NCBI RefSeq assembly: GCF_002197845.1 | Contig: NZ_NIDE01000014.1 | Span: 124,001-188,000 of the forward strand | Reading direction: 5' to 3' | Source of the DNA: Fimbriiglobus ruber | Lineage (GTDB): Bacteria > Planctomycetota > Planctomycetia > Gemmatales > Gemmataceae | DNA length: 64,000 bases | Shown: piece after piece, positions 25,615 through 35,376 of the stretch | How positions within the stretch are numbered: position 1 is the stretch's first letter | Layout of the letters: every line of letters starts with the position of its first letter | Position numbers and translations under genes: made by a program | Notes under the pieces: generated by a model | What the model saw: the letters and a program-made list of their open reading frames with translations, nothing else | The model's database searches: none | Told to the model about the DNA's origin: nothing

Positions 25615-26983
25615 CAGTACAGCGCGTATTTTACGTAACACGTTTGTGCCGCTGCTTCTTATGAGATCGGGTGGCTTGCTTGTTTCGCCGCTGGTGGTAT
25701 TGAATTACGTCGCTGGTATGTTGGGTGGCCCCGGTTCCCCGTCGCCGCCGGAACAGGATCGCGCACCGGACGTTGAGCGCCCGGCACACCTGCTCCATCG
25801 TCACGTCTGGGTTTTTCCCCCCGGAGCCGCTCCGTGTGGGCGGCGACGAATCCGAGGACGACCACGGCCAGGGTCCGGTGCCGCATCAGCCCCGTGTAAT
25901 CCCGCCCCTCGTCGTGCATCAGTCCGACTTCCTGTTTGGCGACCCGGAATAGATGCTCGACCGTCCACCGGCGGAAGGCGACGGCGAGAATCCGAGCCAC
26001 CGGCTCGGCCGTGGCGTTCGTCAGGAAGTACTTGATCTCCCCGGTCGCGTCGTTGCGGGCGACCATCAGGGTGTGCTTGCGGTCGGCCACCCAGACGATG
26101 GCGGTGGCCACCCGCCAGACCGACGGGCGGGTCGTCTGGCGGGTCAACCGGTACACTCGCCCCCGCTCGGCGTGACCCCCGGTCAACCGCTCGTCGGCCC
26201 GCCGGGAGGGGCCCCCGGCCGCGTCCCGGACGGCGAAATTCGTCGGGATTTCACCCACGAACCGCTGTCCCATCACGCCCAACACGGTCAGGAGCGGGAC
26301 GGCTGCCCCGTACCCTTCGTCGAACGTCAGCCCGTCGAACGTGATCCCGTTCGTGTTCGCCCGGAGGAGTTGGTCGAGGGCCAGCCGCCACTTCGGGTGG
26401 TGCCGGACGGTGTCCGGGATGCCGGCCGCCTGACACCGCGCGCGGTCCACGTCCCACGACTCGGGTAGGAACAGGTCGGCGTCCAACAGGGTGCGAAAGG
26501 TGCCCTTGGTGACCCCCACGTGGACGGTCACGATCCCATTGTCGACCTTGCCCACACACCCCAGGTACTGCCGTTGGACGCCCGGAGTGTGATCCCCCCA
26601 CTTCCGGCTGCTCGTCTCGTCGATCACCCGACCGTTCCGACGGGATCGGTCGGGAGATCGGCCAGCGTATCGGCCACGAATCGGTGCAACCGCGTCCGGG
26701 CCTCGTCGTACGACCACACCGAGGTCGTCACGAACAACTGGAGGGTACGGACCGTCGTCCCGCTCGCCAACGCGATCGGTTCGATCGATTTCCGCGGCAG
26801 GTCGGATAACAGGCCCCGACAATACGTGTCGAAGTGGGCGGCCGTGCGGTCCTGCCGGAACACGTCCCGATACCGGCCCAGATACCGGGCGAACGCCGGG
26901 CCGACGCCCACGATTTCCTGCTCGGTCATGTGATTCCTCCTAAATCCTTCCCTCCCATCCTATTAAATTACTGCGCTGTACTG
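25615..26983 (-). mobile_element. IS701-family element, copy C
   Basis: 1369 bp with the same CAGTACAGCGC ends. Flanks are TTAA on the left (25611-25614) and TTAG on the right (26984-26987), so the target duplication is not exact, unlike copies A and B. Confidence 0.9.
25659..26929 (-). pseudogene. IS701 transposase copy C, frameshifted
   Basis: Nearly identical to copy B, but one C is missing at about 26629-26630 (GATCACCCGACC instead of GATCACCCCGACC), which shifts the frame after codon 101 (PVGTVG). This lesion is different from the one in copy A, so the two copies decayed independently. Confidence 0.88.
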
Positions 26984-27017
26984 TTAGGAAGTTCATCCGC
27001 CGAACAGGGAGATCATC

Positions 27018-29255
27018 ATGGAGCTAACGGTGGGGAACGAACGAGTGGCGTTCCGCCCCTGGCAGCCGACCGACGGGCAGGTCTTCCGCACTCCGTTCGC
27101 GTTCCACGCCGAAACAACCACGATTGACACGATGCGCCCGTGGGCAACCCCGGCCTACGTTCTCGGGGCCGGTTTCGACGGGAAGACAGGCCTCTTCGTC
27201 CCCCGGGACCGGCTACCGGCCTTCTGGGCCACCCATGCCGACGTGCCGATCGCTTGCCACGAAGCTCGGTTCCACCTGGCCGTGGTGGCCGCCGCCGTCC
27301 CATCTGTCGACGTATACGACCGGGTGGACCGGAACGCGGTGTACGACACGTGGCTGATGCACCGACTACTCGCCCTCGGGGCCAACGGCCACACGGCGGC
27401 CGGAGTGGGCGAGTCGACTTTGGATCGGTGTGTGGCAGAACACCTCGGGGAGACCCTCCCGAAGTCTCAGACGGACTCACAGGGTCGGGTGGTCCGCCTT
27501 TCGTTCGGCCGCTGGCTCCGCCGGCCGTCAGCCGATATCGAGCCGGTCTACCTCGATTGCCTGGCCCGGGTCACCGCCGCCACGTTTCTCCTCTTCGGCC
27601 GGCTGCGCGCCGGTCTCGAACGGCTCTTGGCCGAGTCCGGTGGGTCGTGGGGGTACGTGTCTCCCGACTGGCTCGCCGCGCAGGTCCAGCGGTGGGGGTG
27701 GCAAACCCACCACATCCAGGTCCGGGCCAGCATCGTGCTGCGCGCCGTCACGGCAAACGGACTGACGCTTGACCTGGACCGCCGTGACGAACTGACCGCC
27801 CGACTCCAGGCCGAGGCGACCCGCCTCCGCGAGGAACTCCGGCTCCACGGCTACCTGGCCGGGCAACCGGGGGCGGAAGCCGCACTCCAGTCGATTCTCC
27901 GCCGCCTCGAGCGGACGCTCCCGGGCGTCACGTTTCCGCGGACCGCGGGGGGCAAGTACGCCACCTCCCGGGAGGCCCTCGGGGAACAGGCCGCGCGGGT
28001 CCCGTTCCTGGTTACCCTGGCGTCGTATCAGGCGATCGAGAGTCTACTGGGTGGGTTCGTTAGCAGGGTGCGAAAGCGGGTCGTGCATCCGTCCTTCGAC
28101 CCGCTCGTGAGGTCCGGCCGGACCTCGTCGTTCGGCGAATTAAACGCCCAGAACCTGCCCCGGGAGCACGGCGTCCGAGCGTGCATTGTGCCAAGCCCGG
28201 GTCATGTCTTCATTTCCGCCGACTATGCGACGATCGAGATGGCCACCCTGGCCCAGGCTCTCAAAAGCCAGTTCGGTCTCGACTCCGGACTAGCCCGGGC
28301 GCTGAACACGGGGCGGGATCCGCACCGCATGGTCGCCGCCCGAATGACGGGGAAGCCGGAGAGCGAGGTGACGAACGACGAGCGGCAGCGGGCCAAGCCG
28401 ATCAACTTTGGCAAGCCGGGCGGGATGGGACTGGCCGCCGTCCGGCAGTGCGCGAAGGCGAGTTACGGCGTCGACCTGGACGACGGGGAGGCGCAGAAGC
28501 TGTCGGACGCCTGCGAGGACGAATTCCCCGAGCTGGGCGATTTTCTACGCCCCGAATCGGACGAAGGGGAGGCGGTTGCCCAGCTGTTCGGGCTGACCCC
28601 GGCGAGTCACCACGCCCACACGCGCTGTCGCCGGTTCCTCGATCACCCGGAGAACGCGAGTCGGGCCGACGACCCGCACTCTATCCTCGGGCGAATGTGC
28701 CTGAAGGTATTGAAGTCGGACTTACCCACGACCCGGGCGGGCGTCCCCTACCAGTCGACGGACGTCGACTACTTCTGGTCCCGGGTCAAAGGGGGTCTCG
28801 ACCACTTACCGGACCAGGTCCGCCAAGCCGTCCGCGACCGGCGACCGTCGCCCGCCCTCCTCCGGGCGGTGCGGGAGGCGGCGGACCGAGCCCCGGTGTT
28901 TACCGTCACCGGGCGACTGCGGGCGGGAGCCTCGTTCCCGGCCCGCAGGAATACGGTTTTCCAGGGGTTGGCCGCCGACGGGGCGAAACTCGCCCTGTGG
29001 CTCCTGTGGCGGGCCGGCTTCCGGGTGGTCAACTTCGTCCACGACGAGGTCCTGATCGAGGTCCCCGCGAGCGAAGATTTGCTGGCGAAAGCCGAGCAGA
29101 TCCGGGGGCTCATGATCGACGGCATGAGGCAGGTCGTGCCGGACATCCGGATCGCGGTCGAGTACGCGGCCTGTGACCGATGGTACAAGGGGGCCAAGGC
29201 CGTCCGGAGCCCCGACGAAAAGCGGCTCGAGTTGTGGACCCCGCCCGGGGCTTAA
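27018..29255 (+). CDS. Family A DNA polymerase with a degenerate exonuclease domain
   Basis: 745 residues, Pol I-like but not the housekeeping enzyme. Polymerase motifs: A in FISADYATIEMATL (about residue 400), B in RQRAKPINFGKPGGMG (about 460; the usual Tyr of the O-helix is Gly), C in VNFVHDEVLIEVP (about 675). In the N-terminal 3'-5' exonuclease-like part, motif I is FAFHAETTTID and motif II HEARFHLAVV: both catalytic Asp are His; motif III YDTWLMHRLL is kept. Proofreading is therefore probably lost. GGGAG six bases before ATG 27018. Such polymerases are typical of plasmids, phages and islands; one likely use is replication or repair of a mobile element. Confidence 0.88.
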   Translation: MELTVGNERVAFRPWQPTDGQVFRTPFAFHAETTTIDTMRPWATPAYVLGAGFDGKTGLFVPRDRLPAFWATHADVPIACHEARFHLAVVAAAVPSVDVYDRVDRNAVYDTWLMHRLLALGANGHTAAGVGESTLDRCVAEHLGETLPKSQTDSQGRVVRLSFGRWLRRPSADIEPVYLDCLARVTAATFLLFGRLRAGLERLLAESGGSWGYVSPDWLAAQVQRWGWQTHHIQVRASIVLRAVTANGLTLDLDRRDELTARLQAEATRLREELRLHGYLAGQPGAEAALQSILRRLERTLPGVTFPRTAGGKYATSREALGEQAARVPFLVTLASYQAIESLLGGFVSRVRKRVVHPSFDPLVRSGRTSSFGELNAQNLPREHGVRACIVPSPGHVFISADYATIEMATLAQALKSQFGLDSGLARALNTGRDPHRMVAARMTGKPESEVTNDERQRAKPINFGKPGGMGLAAVRQCAKASYGVDLDDGEAQKLSDACEDEFPELGDFLRPESDEGEAVAQLFGLTPASHHAHTRCRRFLDHPENASRADDPHSILGRMCLKVLKSDLPTTRAGVPYQSTDVDYFWSRVKGGLDHLPDQVRQAVRDRRPSPALLRAVREAADRAPVFTVTGRLRAGASFPARRNTVFQGLAADGAKLALWLLWRAGFRVVNFVHDEVLIEVPASEDLLAKAEQIRGLMIDGMRQVVPDIRIAVEYAACDRWYKGAKAVRSPDEKRLELWTPPGA

Positions 29256-29573
29256 TGGTTTGGCTCGACCACCGTCGACCGCGTCCCCGGCGTCGGGGGC
29301 CACAACGAAGCCTGTCCTGAAGTTGTTCTGAGAACGAGAGCCGGCCGGTTCTCGTCTGCCCAAGTGTCTTCCGTCAAGACCCTATCCGTCCCACGAACTG
29401 AGCGACCCCGATGAAGAAGCAGACCCGGCCCGGCACCCGACCTGAAGTGGAACAGCCTCATCGAAAGTCGGATGCGGCGACGCCAACCCACGTGGGTGAC
29501 CCTGAGGTAGTACCGGACCTGAGCCCCGCCGTTCAGGCCGCGGGTGAGCGTCACGTAAGGGGCAGAAGCTGGT
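29256..29573. other. Gap between polymerase gene and ISKra4
   Basis: No gene, repeat or terminator recognised. Confidence 0.4.
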
Positions 29574-30969
29574 CTAATTCTTAGACCAAAACGCCGCCCA
29601 CTGGTTATCCGAGCTACAAAACAGCGCGCGCAAGTGGCTCATCGCATCGGCGCCGTCCTCGCCCCAACGCATTCCCCCGCCCTTCATGCGTTCCCCGATG
29701 ACCGTCTTGCAGGCACTCTCCACCGGACCACTGCCGATCTGCCAGCCCTGGGCCAAGTAGTGCGGGTAATCCATCCGATGGGTCTGATTCGTGAAGTACG
29801 TCACGACCTCCGCACGAACACTCGCCGCCCCGGCCCGGTCGGCGAGATCCAACGACCGGACCTTCTCTAGCACGGCGGATCCGCCGGAGGTCTTGAGTTC
29901 CTCGCACGTCGTCTCCCGCCATCGCCGGTCCGCGTCCGCGTCCCCGGATGCAGGACGCGGGACAGTTTGGCGACGTATTCGGCCACGTGGTAGAAGTCCA
30001 AGATGACGGCTTCCACACGGGGGAAATTCGCCCGCAGGAAGTCCTCCAACCCAATGCCCCCGTCGGACAACGCGACCCATCGATCGGCACCGCCCAGATT
30101 CACCTGGGAGGCTTGTCGCCGCAACGGCTCGGCCAACTCCGCGAGCGACCGCACCTGGGACACGTACCGGGCCTTCCACTCCGGTCGCTTGGCCGCCGTC
30201 GGATTCGCCCACCGTGGGCGTTCCTCGGGGACCGGGTTGTCAATCATCCCGATGTACGCCATCCGCCCCTCGGCCTTGGCACCGCGGGAACCTTGTTGCC
30301 CGACGCCGGTGGCGTCGACCGACACGTAACCGACCGTTTTCCCGTCGGCATCCTTGTGCCACGCCCACGGGGTCGACGGGCCGAACGTCTGGCCCGCATG
30401 TTGGGCTTCGGCCAACCGCTCGCCGGCGGCCTCGGTCGCCCGCTGGACCGTCGACTCACTCACTCGCAGACCGGCCAACCGCGGCAACACCGTGTCGGCG
30501 GCCGTGGCGAAACTATCCTCCAACCCGGACAGGCAGACGACCTCGTCGGCGGCCGGGGTCAGGTCGTGAGCCCGTAACCCGAGCACCCCGTCCAGGGGCG
30601 ATATCCCGTGGTGGCAGTGCCGGCACAAGTAGTAGTGCCGGGAGTACTCGAGCGGACCGAACAGGCTGACCAATTGACGGGACTTGAATCCCTTGCACCG
30701 GGCCGATTCCCGGCAGTGCGGGCACGTCATGGTCGACCCCTGGTACCCCCTTTTTTCCGCTCGTCGAGAGCGGTCTGAAGACTCCGGGCGGCCAGTTCGT
30801 GGACCCGATCCCGGAGTTCGAACTCGGTCTTCCCGAGGAGTTGATCGTCGGACTTACTGGCGAACAGGCGGGCGACCCGCTTGGCTTCCTCGCAGAACAG
30901 ATCCTGGAACCGCTGGTAGAGTTCGTCGGCCCGTTGCTCTTGTTCCGGGGTCAGAGTGAGTGTGTCCAT
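29574..30969 (-). pseudogene. ISKra4-family transposase in three frames
   Basis: Part 1 (30969-30727, 80 residues, MDTLTLTPEQEQRADELYQR) is the helical N-terminal region. Part 2 starts at 30730 with MTCPHCRESARCKGF, a zinc ribbon, and carries VSVDATGVGQQG and LDFYHVAEYVAKL. Part 3 resumes in another frame near 29950 with CEELKTSGGSAVLEKV and ends GSGPVESACKTVIGERMKG, the conserved C-terminal Glu region. Parts 1 and 2 could be joined by a -1 slip on the A6 run at 30751-30756, giving RKKRGYQGST before MTCPHC; the second break has no slippery site and looks like decay. Terminal repeats could not be fixed. Confidence 0.8.
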
Positions 30970-31153
30970 GACGGGGCTCGGGGGGTTCGGACGGGGATTT
31001 TTAACCTCACCAAAATGCCACCATTAGAGTATCAAAAAATCCGCCCCCTTTTGAGCTGCCCACCCTCAGGCCGCTCGCCAGATCATTTTCTGTTCCATTT
31101 TCGGCCCCGGCTGGGCCGTTCAACCCCCTGTCCCGCTCGGTGCGCGGGACGAC

Positions 31154-32281
31154 ATGGTTGATACCCGGACGTGGCCGACCCCGAGCCCACCGATACCCAT
31201 TGCCGACCCGCCGGCGTGTGACGACACGCCAGCCGGCCGGTCGCTCCGGCAGAGACTCGCGGGGTGGAGGGACCACTTGGCCGAGCAACGAACCCGTCGG
31301 TGGATCGCGCTGCAGGAGGCCAGTGCCAGCCCGTTCGTCGACCCCGAACCGACCGAGCCCGATTCGTCGTGCAACTTCCAACTCCAGTGTCCGGGGTTCG
31401 ACGCGGGCGGGAACAACGGTGGCGCTCCTTGTGGCGAGTGGTTCTGCCCGCATTGCCACGGCCGGTTCCTGGTGGAGGTGTATACCCACCTCCTTTGCGT
31501 CGCGCACAACAACCCCGGGGCGCGGGTGTGGATCGGCAAAACGGACCTCCTTCTGGGACGCGCAGCGGCGCCCCTGTGCGCGGCCTTTCGTTTAACGAGG
31601 ATACTGGACGGGTGGCCGGACGCTCCCGCGTCGTATCCCCCGGGTCGCGACTACTTCCGTGACTCGCCCGGGCGGGTCCTGGCCGGGTACGCGGTCCGGT
31701 GGCCGGTTGTCCGGGACAGGGTCCCCAAATGCTCGTGGCTCCTGCGGGAAGCCGCGCTCGGGATCATCGAGCCGTATCACGAGTTCGAGATGGGAAAGCC
31801 CTCGCGGAAACGACACACCCAGTCGTTGACGTCGTCCCCGGGCGGCGATGAGGCGGACGCCGGGGCGATCTTCCAGGCGCTCGCAAAAGTATTCTCTTTC
31901 CCGGACTGGGTGATGACCGATTCCCCGGCCACGGCGGCGGCGATGGTCAATGGCATGGGCAAAGCGGAAGTGCGCACGCCAGTCGGCAGGTCACCGACCC
32001 TGGCGCAAGCATCGCCCGGCGGAAGTACGCTTCTCGACGCGCGCCTCCTCGTGCCGTTCGAACACCGGGCCCGTGAGGTCGCCCAGCACCCGGGGGCGAA
32101 GACATCGTCCGGCCCGACCGGCCCGACCGTTCGGACGAAAGCGGACACATACTCTGAAGCCGCCCGGTCAGTGGGGATGATAACGCCGACCCATGTGGAG
32201 GAACTGGAATGGTTGGCCGCCATAGCCGAGAAGAACCGGCTTCGGATAGTCAGCCATTTCACTCAGGTTGCGAACAAGTGA
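31154..32281 (+). CDS. Hypothetical protein with a CxxC zinc knuckle
   Basis: 375 residues, not recognised. Cys pairs C66..C72 and C84..C90-x2-C93 in CGEWFCPHCHGRFLV form a likely zinc ribbon near residues 66-95, followed by a globular part with WIGKTDLLLGRAAAPLC and a Pro/Thr/Gly-rich linker before a short C-terminal helix (EELEWLAAIAEKNRLRIV). No signal peptide. It stands alone between ISKra4 and a convergent minus-strand gene. Confidence 0.55.
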   Translation: MVDTRTWPTPSPPIPIADPPACDDTPAGRSLRQRLAGWRDHLAEQRTRRWIALQEASASPFVDPEPTEPDSSCNFQLQCPGFDAGGNNGGAPCGEWFCPHCHGRFLVEVYTHLLCVAHNNPGARVWIGKTDLLLGRAAAPLCAAFRLTRILDGWPDAPASYPPGRDYFRDSPGRVLAGYAVRWPVVRDRVPKCSWLLREAALGIIEPYHEFEMGKPSRKRHTQSLTSSPGGDEADAGAIFQALAKVFSFPDWVMTDSPATAAAMVNGMGKAEVRTPVGRSPTLAQASPGGSTLLDARLLVPFEHRAREVAQHPGAKTSSGPTGPTVRTKADTYSEAARSVGMITPTHVEELEWLAAIAEKNRLRIVSHFTQVANK

Positions 32282-32435
32282 CGTGTCCAAATGGGGGAGC
32301 GGCCGGAGGCGCGACGGAGCTCAACGGACATCTCTCGGTTACCCGGCCCGACGGCGTTTGCCTGCCCCCGCGCCGTCCATTTCTAACCGACCCGGGTCCT
32401 GGTATCGTGGCCGCCTGTCGGGAGCGCCTGAATCC

Positions 32436-32489
32436 CGCTCGAAGGCCGCCGCGAACACGCCATGCGATGGTCGCGGCGGCCTTCGAGCG
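32436..32489. repeat. 19-bp perfect inverted repeat between convergent genes
   Basis: Arms 32436-32454 and 32471-32489 (CGCTCGAAGGCCGCCGCGA and its complement) with a 16-base loop. It lies between the 3' ends of two convergent genes, so a two-way transcription terminator is plausible although no T-run follows. The rest of the 32282-32614 gap is empty. Confidence 0.55.
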
Positions 32490-32614
32490 CGCCCCCCCGC
32501 CCTCCGCTGCCGGATGGCATCCGGCGTGGAAGTCGGTCGGCCGCGAATCGATGCCCGATGTCGTCTTGGCGGTGGTACTCCAATCGTCCCCCGAGCCACT
32601 AACGACCCGTCCGG

Positions 32615-33610
32615 TCACGCGTTCCCGTCCCGGGGTGCGGGGGGCGGCAAGTGCAGTGACCGGATCTCGTCCTCATTCTGCAGGGTCCCGCCCGCCCCAA
32701 GGATCATCAGCTCGTCCTCGTTGAGTGCCGCGGCCGTGTGCCGGAACTCGTTCAGGCGGCCGGGCAGGTCGGGCCCGCCGCCCCCCTCGGCCAAGGTCCA
32801 CGGGATCGCGTCCAAGAGCATCTGGAGCCTCTGCTCCATGTCCGTCTGGGTCTTCCTGGCGGCCCCGGGGCTGTTCCGCTGCTCGATGATCCGGGCGTGG
32901 ATCGCGAACAGCTCGGTCACGTTGAACCGGTTGATCTCGAACAGCTGGGCGGCCTGGGCCGACCGCCGGGCGATCGTCCGCTGCCAGTGGTCGTGGAACC
33001 ACTCGTCGACTTCCTCGGGCGACTTCAGGGACCGGACGTCGGTCACCCCGGCGGTCAGCACGTCGACCATGAGCGGCCCACAGAAGTAGGCGAACAGCTT
33101 CAGGGTCCCGTCCGCCGCGGGGGCCGCCACGGCCCCGAGGTCGAACCCCCCGGGGCCGGCCGCCCGGGGCCGCGCCAGGGCCGGGATCAGGATCTGGGTG
33201 ACGACCCAGTCGCGGGCGTCGAGTCGGTCGGTGACGTGAAAGAACAGGGCCTCGTACCACTCGACGGCGACCGGGTCGAGCCCGGTCCGGGCGGCGATGT
33301 TGGCGAACGACTGGCGGGCCAGAATTCGGGCCTCGACGACCGTCGCCAGGAGCGGCGGGACGTCGGCCGCCTGAAGCCGCTCGGCGGCCGCACACTCCGG
33401 GTACTCGGCCGCGGCGACGGCCGGGTCCGGGGCCGTCATCGACCGGTACCGGTACTGCTTGTACCGGCGGACGAACGCGTCGTCGGCCCGCCGGCACGGT
33501 AGCGGGCCGTCGGGGGCGAGGACCAACTCGTCGACCCGGTCGGCCCGCCACCGCGGGCTCCGGAATGGGTTGAGGAGGTCGATCGAGCCGCCCCGGGGGA
33601 GATGGTTCAC
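32615..33610 (-). CDS. Hypothetical protein
   Basis: 331 residues, helical, no recognised domain. A segment ARILARQSFANIAARTGLDPVAVEWYEALFF near residue 90 looks like a helix-turn-helix of the kind that follows a sigma-4-type or transposase-like fold. The C-terminal third is a likely coiled coil with RKTQTDMEQRLQMLLDAI. GTG 33610 is preferred because AGGAG lies 9-10 bases upstream; the longer frame is Pro/Arg-rich shadow. It lies about 100 bases downstream of another planctomycete-type unknown gene and may share its transcript. Confidence 0.6.
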   Translation of the reverse strand: MNHLPRGGSIDLLNPFRSPRWRADRVDELVLAPDGPLPCRRADDAFVRRYKQYRYRSMTAPDPAVAAAEYPECAAAERLQAADVPPLLATVVEARILARQSFANIAARTGLDPVAVEWYEALFFHVTDRLDARDWVVTQILIPALARPRAAGPGGFDLGAVAAPAADGTLKLFAYFCGPLMVDVLTAGVTDVRSLKSPEEVDEWFHDHWQRTIARRSAQAAQLFEINRFNVTELFAIHARIIEQRNSPGAARKTQTDMEQRLQMLLDAIPWTLAEGGGGPDLPGRLNEFRHTAAALNEDELMILGAGGTLQNEDEIRSLHLPPPAPRDGNA

Positions 33611-33707
33611 GCGCGGACAACTCCTGACACCCGGCGGCGGCCGGGGCGGGCGGGGGTCCAGATAACCGGGCGCCCGCGCGGTGGCGAAATCCATCCGTGT
33701 TGGCCGC

Positions 33708-34643
33708 TCACCGGGCGGTCGAACCGCGCGGCCGCGGGCTTGCCGCCCGCCGTGTGCGGCCGGCCGCCGGGCGTCCGCTCCCGCCCTGGTCGCCGCGAGG
33801 GCAGGCAGGTGCTCGCTTCACCCGGGCCATCGTGGCCCGGTACCGGGTACAACCCTTGAACGCGGCCTGGAACGCGGCCTGGCACCTGGCAAACCGGGTC
33901 ACGGCGGTGACCGTCGAGGACGGTTCCCGGGCGGCCAGCAGTTCGGCGTGGGTCAGCGCCAGGTGGGCCGCGACGGCGTGGTCGACGAGCAACCGGGCGG
34001 GCCCGTCCATTCCGTCCCACGAGAGCTCGGCCCGGGTCCGGGCCGCGTCCGCCCGGGCTGCCGCGGCGGCCACCGGGTCGCCGGCCCCGATTGCGTCCGC
34101 CCACTCCCGCTCAACCCGGGTCCGGGTCGTCCCAGCGACCTCGCACAGATCGGGGTACGCGGCGAGCAACCGGTCCAGGTCGGCGGCCGCCTTCGGGTCT
34201 CCCCGCCGGGCTTTCGCCCCGAGTTCGGCCAGGAGTTGTTTCCGGCCCTCGGGGCTGAAATGGGCCCACGGGGCCGGCGGGTTCGCCTGCGGCCGGTTCG
34301 ACGAAGCTTTCGAGCCCACGGTGGAATCCTCTAAGAGGGACTGTTTGGTCGATCGCCGCCACTCGCCGCGGCGGCAGCGGAACCCGGCCCGGACGAAGGC
34401 GGCGGTCGCCAGGTCGCGGGCCCGGGCTCCCAATTCGGCGGCCGCCCGGTCGAGCGGGGCCACGGCAGCGACGGCGGCCCTTGCCTCGTCGCGGGCCGTC
34501 TTGGCAGCGGCGAGTTCGGCAGCCGCGGCTTGTGCGGCCGGCCCGCGGCCGAAGTAGACCTTGACCGGCCCCCGGCCGGGCACTCGGACCGACCGGTAGA
34601 AGTACCCGGTCGCCGCCCCCCGCTTTTTCTGGTCCCAGCCCAT
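33708..34643 (-). CDS. Planctomycete-type hypothetical protein
   Basis: 311 residues. The N-terminus MGWDQKKRGAATGYFYRSVR, followed by VKVYFGRGPAAQAAAAELAA, is a layout I associate with unnamed planctomycete families (Gly-Trp start, basic YxxRSxR strand, then an Ala-rich coiled coil ending in RCRRGEWRR). The middle is a long Ala-rich helix. The last 50 residues are Arg/Pro/Gly-rich. Start ATG 34643 is set by that conserved N-terminus. Function unknown; a nucleic-acid-binding role would suit the basic composition. Confidence 0.6.
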   Translation of the reverse strand: MGWDQKKRGAATGYFYRSVRVPGRGPVKVYFGRGPAAQAAAAELAAAKTARDEARAAVAAVAPLDRAAAELGARARDLATAAFVRAGFRCRRGEWRRSTKQSLLEDSTVGSKASSNRPQANPPAPWAHFSPEGRKQLLAELGAKARRGDPKAAADLDRLLAAYPDLCEVAGTTRTRVEREWADAIGAGDPVAAAAARADAARTRAELSWDGMDGPARLLVDHAVAAHLALTHAELLAAREPSSTVTAVTRFARCQAAFQAAFKGCTRYRATMARVKRAPACPRGDQGGSGRPAAGRTRRAASPRPRGSTAR

Positions 34644-35376
34644 GTTGCACCACCCCGTTGGCAAGCCTGCACGGCATTCGTCTCGCCATCCTTGCAGGCT
34701 ACCCGGTCCGAACACAACAGTTCGGGCCGGCCGCCGTCGCGACCCGCCCGTGGCAACATGCCCACAAAGCGGGACATGGGTGGCGGGGCCGAACGATTCA
34801 AAACGACTTTGGTTGGCTCGTGGGCGACCGCTGCGACAGGCCAGCCGGATGGGTCAACCGGGTTATGGGCTGTCCGGCTTTCACCGACCGAGCCGATCGG
34901 CAGGTTGGGAACCCGTCCCGGGCGAGACGCGGCATTGCCGGCAAGCGAAGGACACCAACCCCGCCGGACAGACGTGCCTCTTCCGCCGGTTGGGTTGTCA
35001 TGATGGCAACGCCGCCCAAAACGACTCGTCCGATGCGTCGGCGGCCGACCGGCAACAGTCGTCCGCGGTGGCGACCCCGCGCGGGTCACGCCGCCCATCA
35101 CCCCGCCCCGCCGCTCCTGAAACGAATTATTCGCCGCCACTGGGAGCGGCTGATCGAAGATCACACGACCCTGTTTGGTAATGAATTGTGTCGACGGGCC
35201 GGGGCGGAGGCGCAAACAAGGTCTGCTCGGCGTGGCCCGGTCGGAAGCGGTGATGACGGCAAGGTCTGCTGACCCCCGCGTCTGAGAGGAGAGGCCTGCC
35301 GACGAGCGTTGGGCCGGCGCACGGTGAGCCGGAGCGGCAAGCTCGCCTCGTGCGGCCTGTTTTGCGCTGCTGCGCG
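34644..35376. other. Long gap without a recognisable gene
   Basis: Open frames exist on both strands but have low-complexity, shadow-like composition. No RNA gene or repeat recognised. Confidence 0.4.

Noticed and set aside
16869-31000. Composite transposon carrying the polymerase as cargo between IS701 copies B and C
   Set aside because: The polymerase lies outside both copies, and copies A, B and C have their own separate targets, so they do not act as one unit here.
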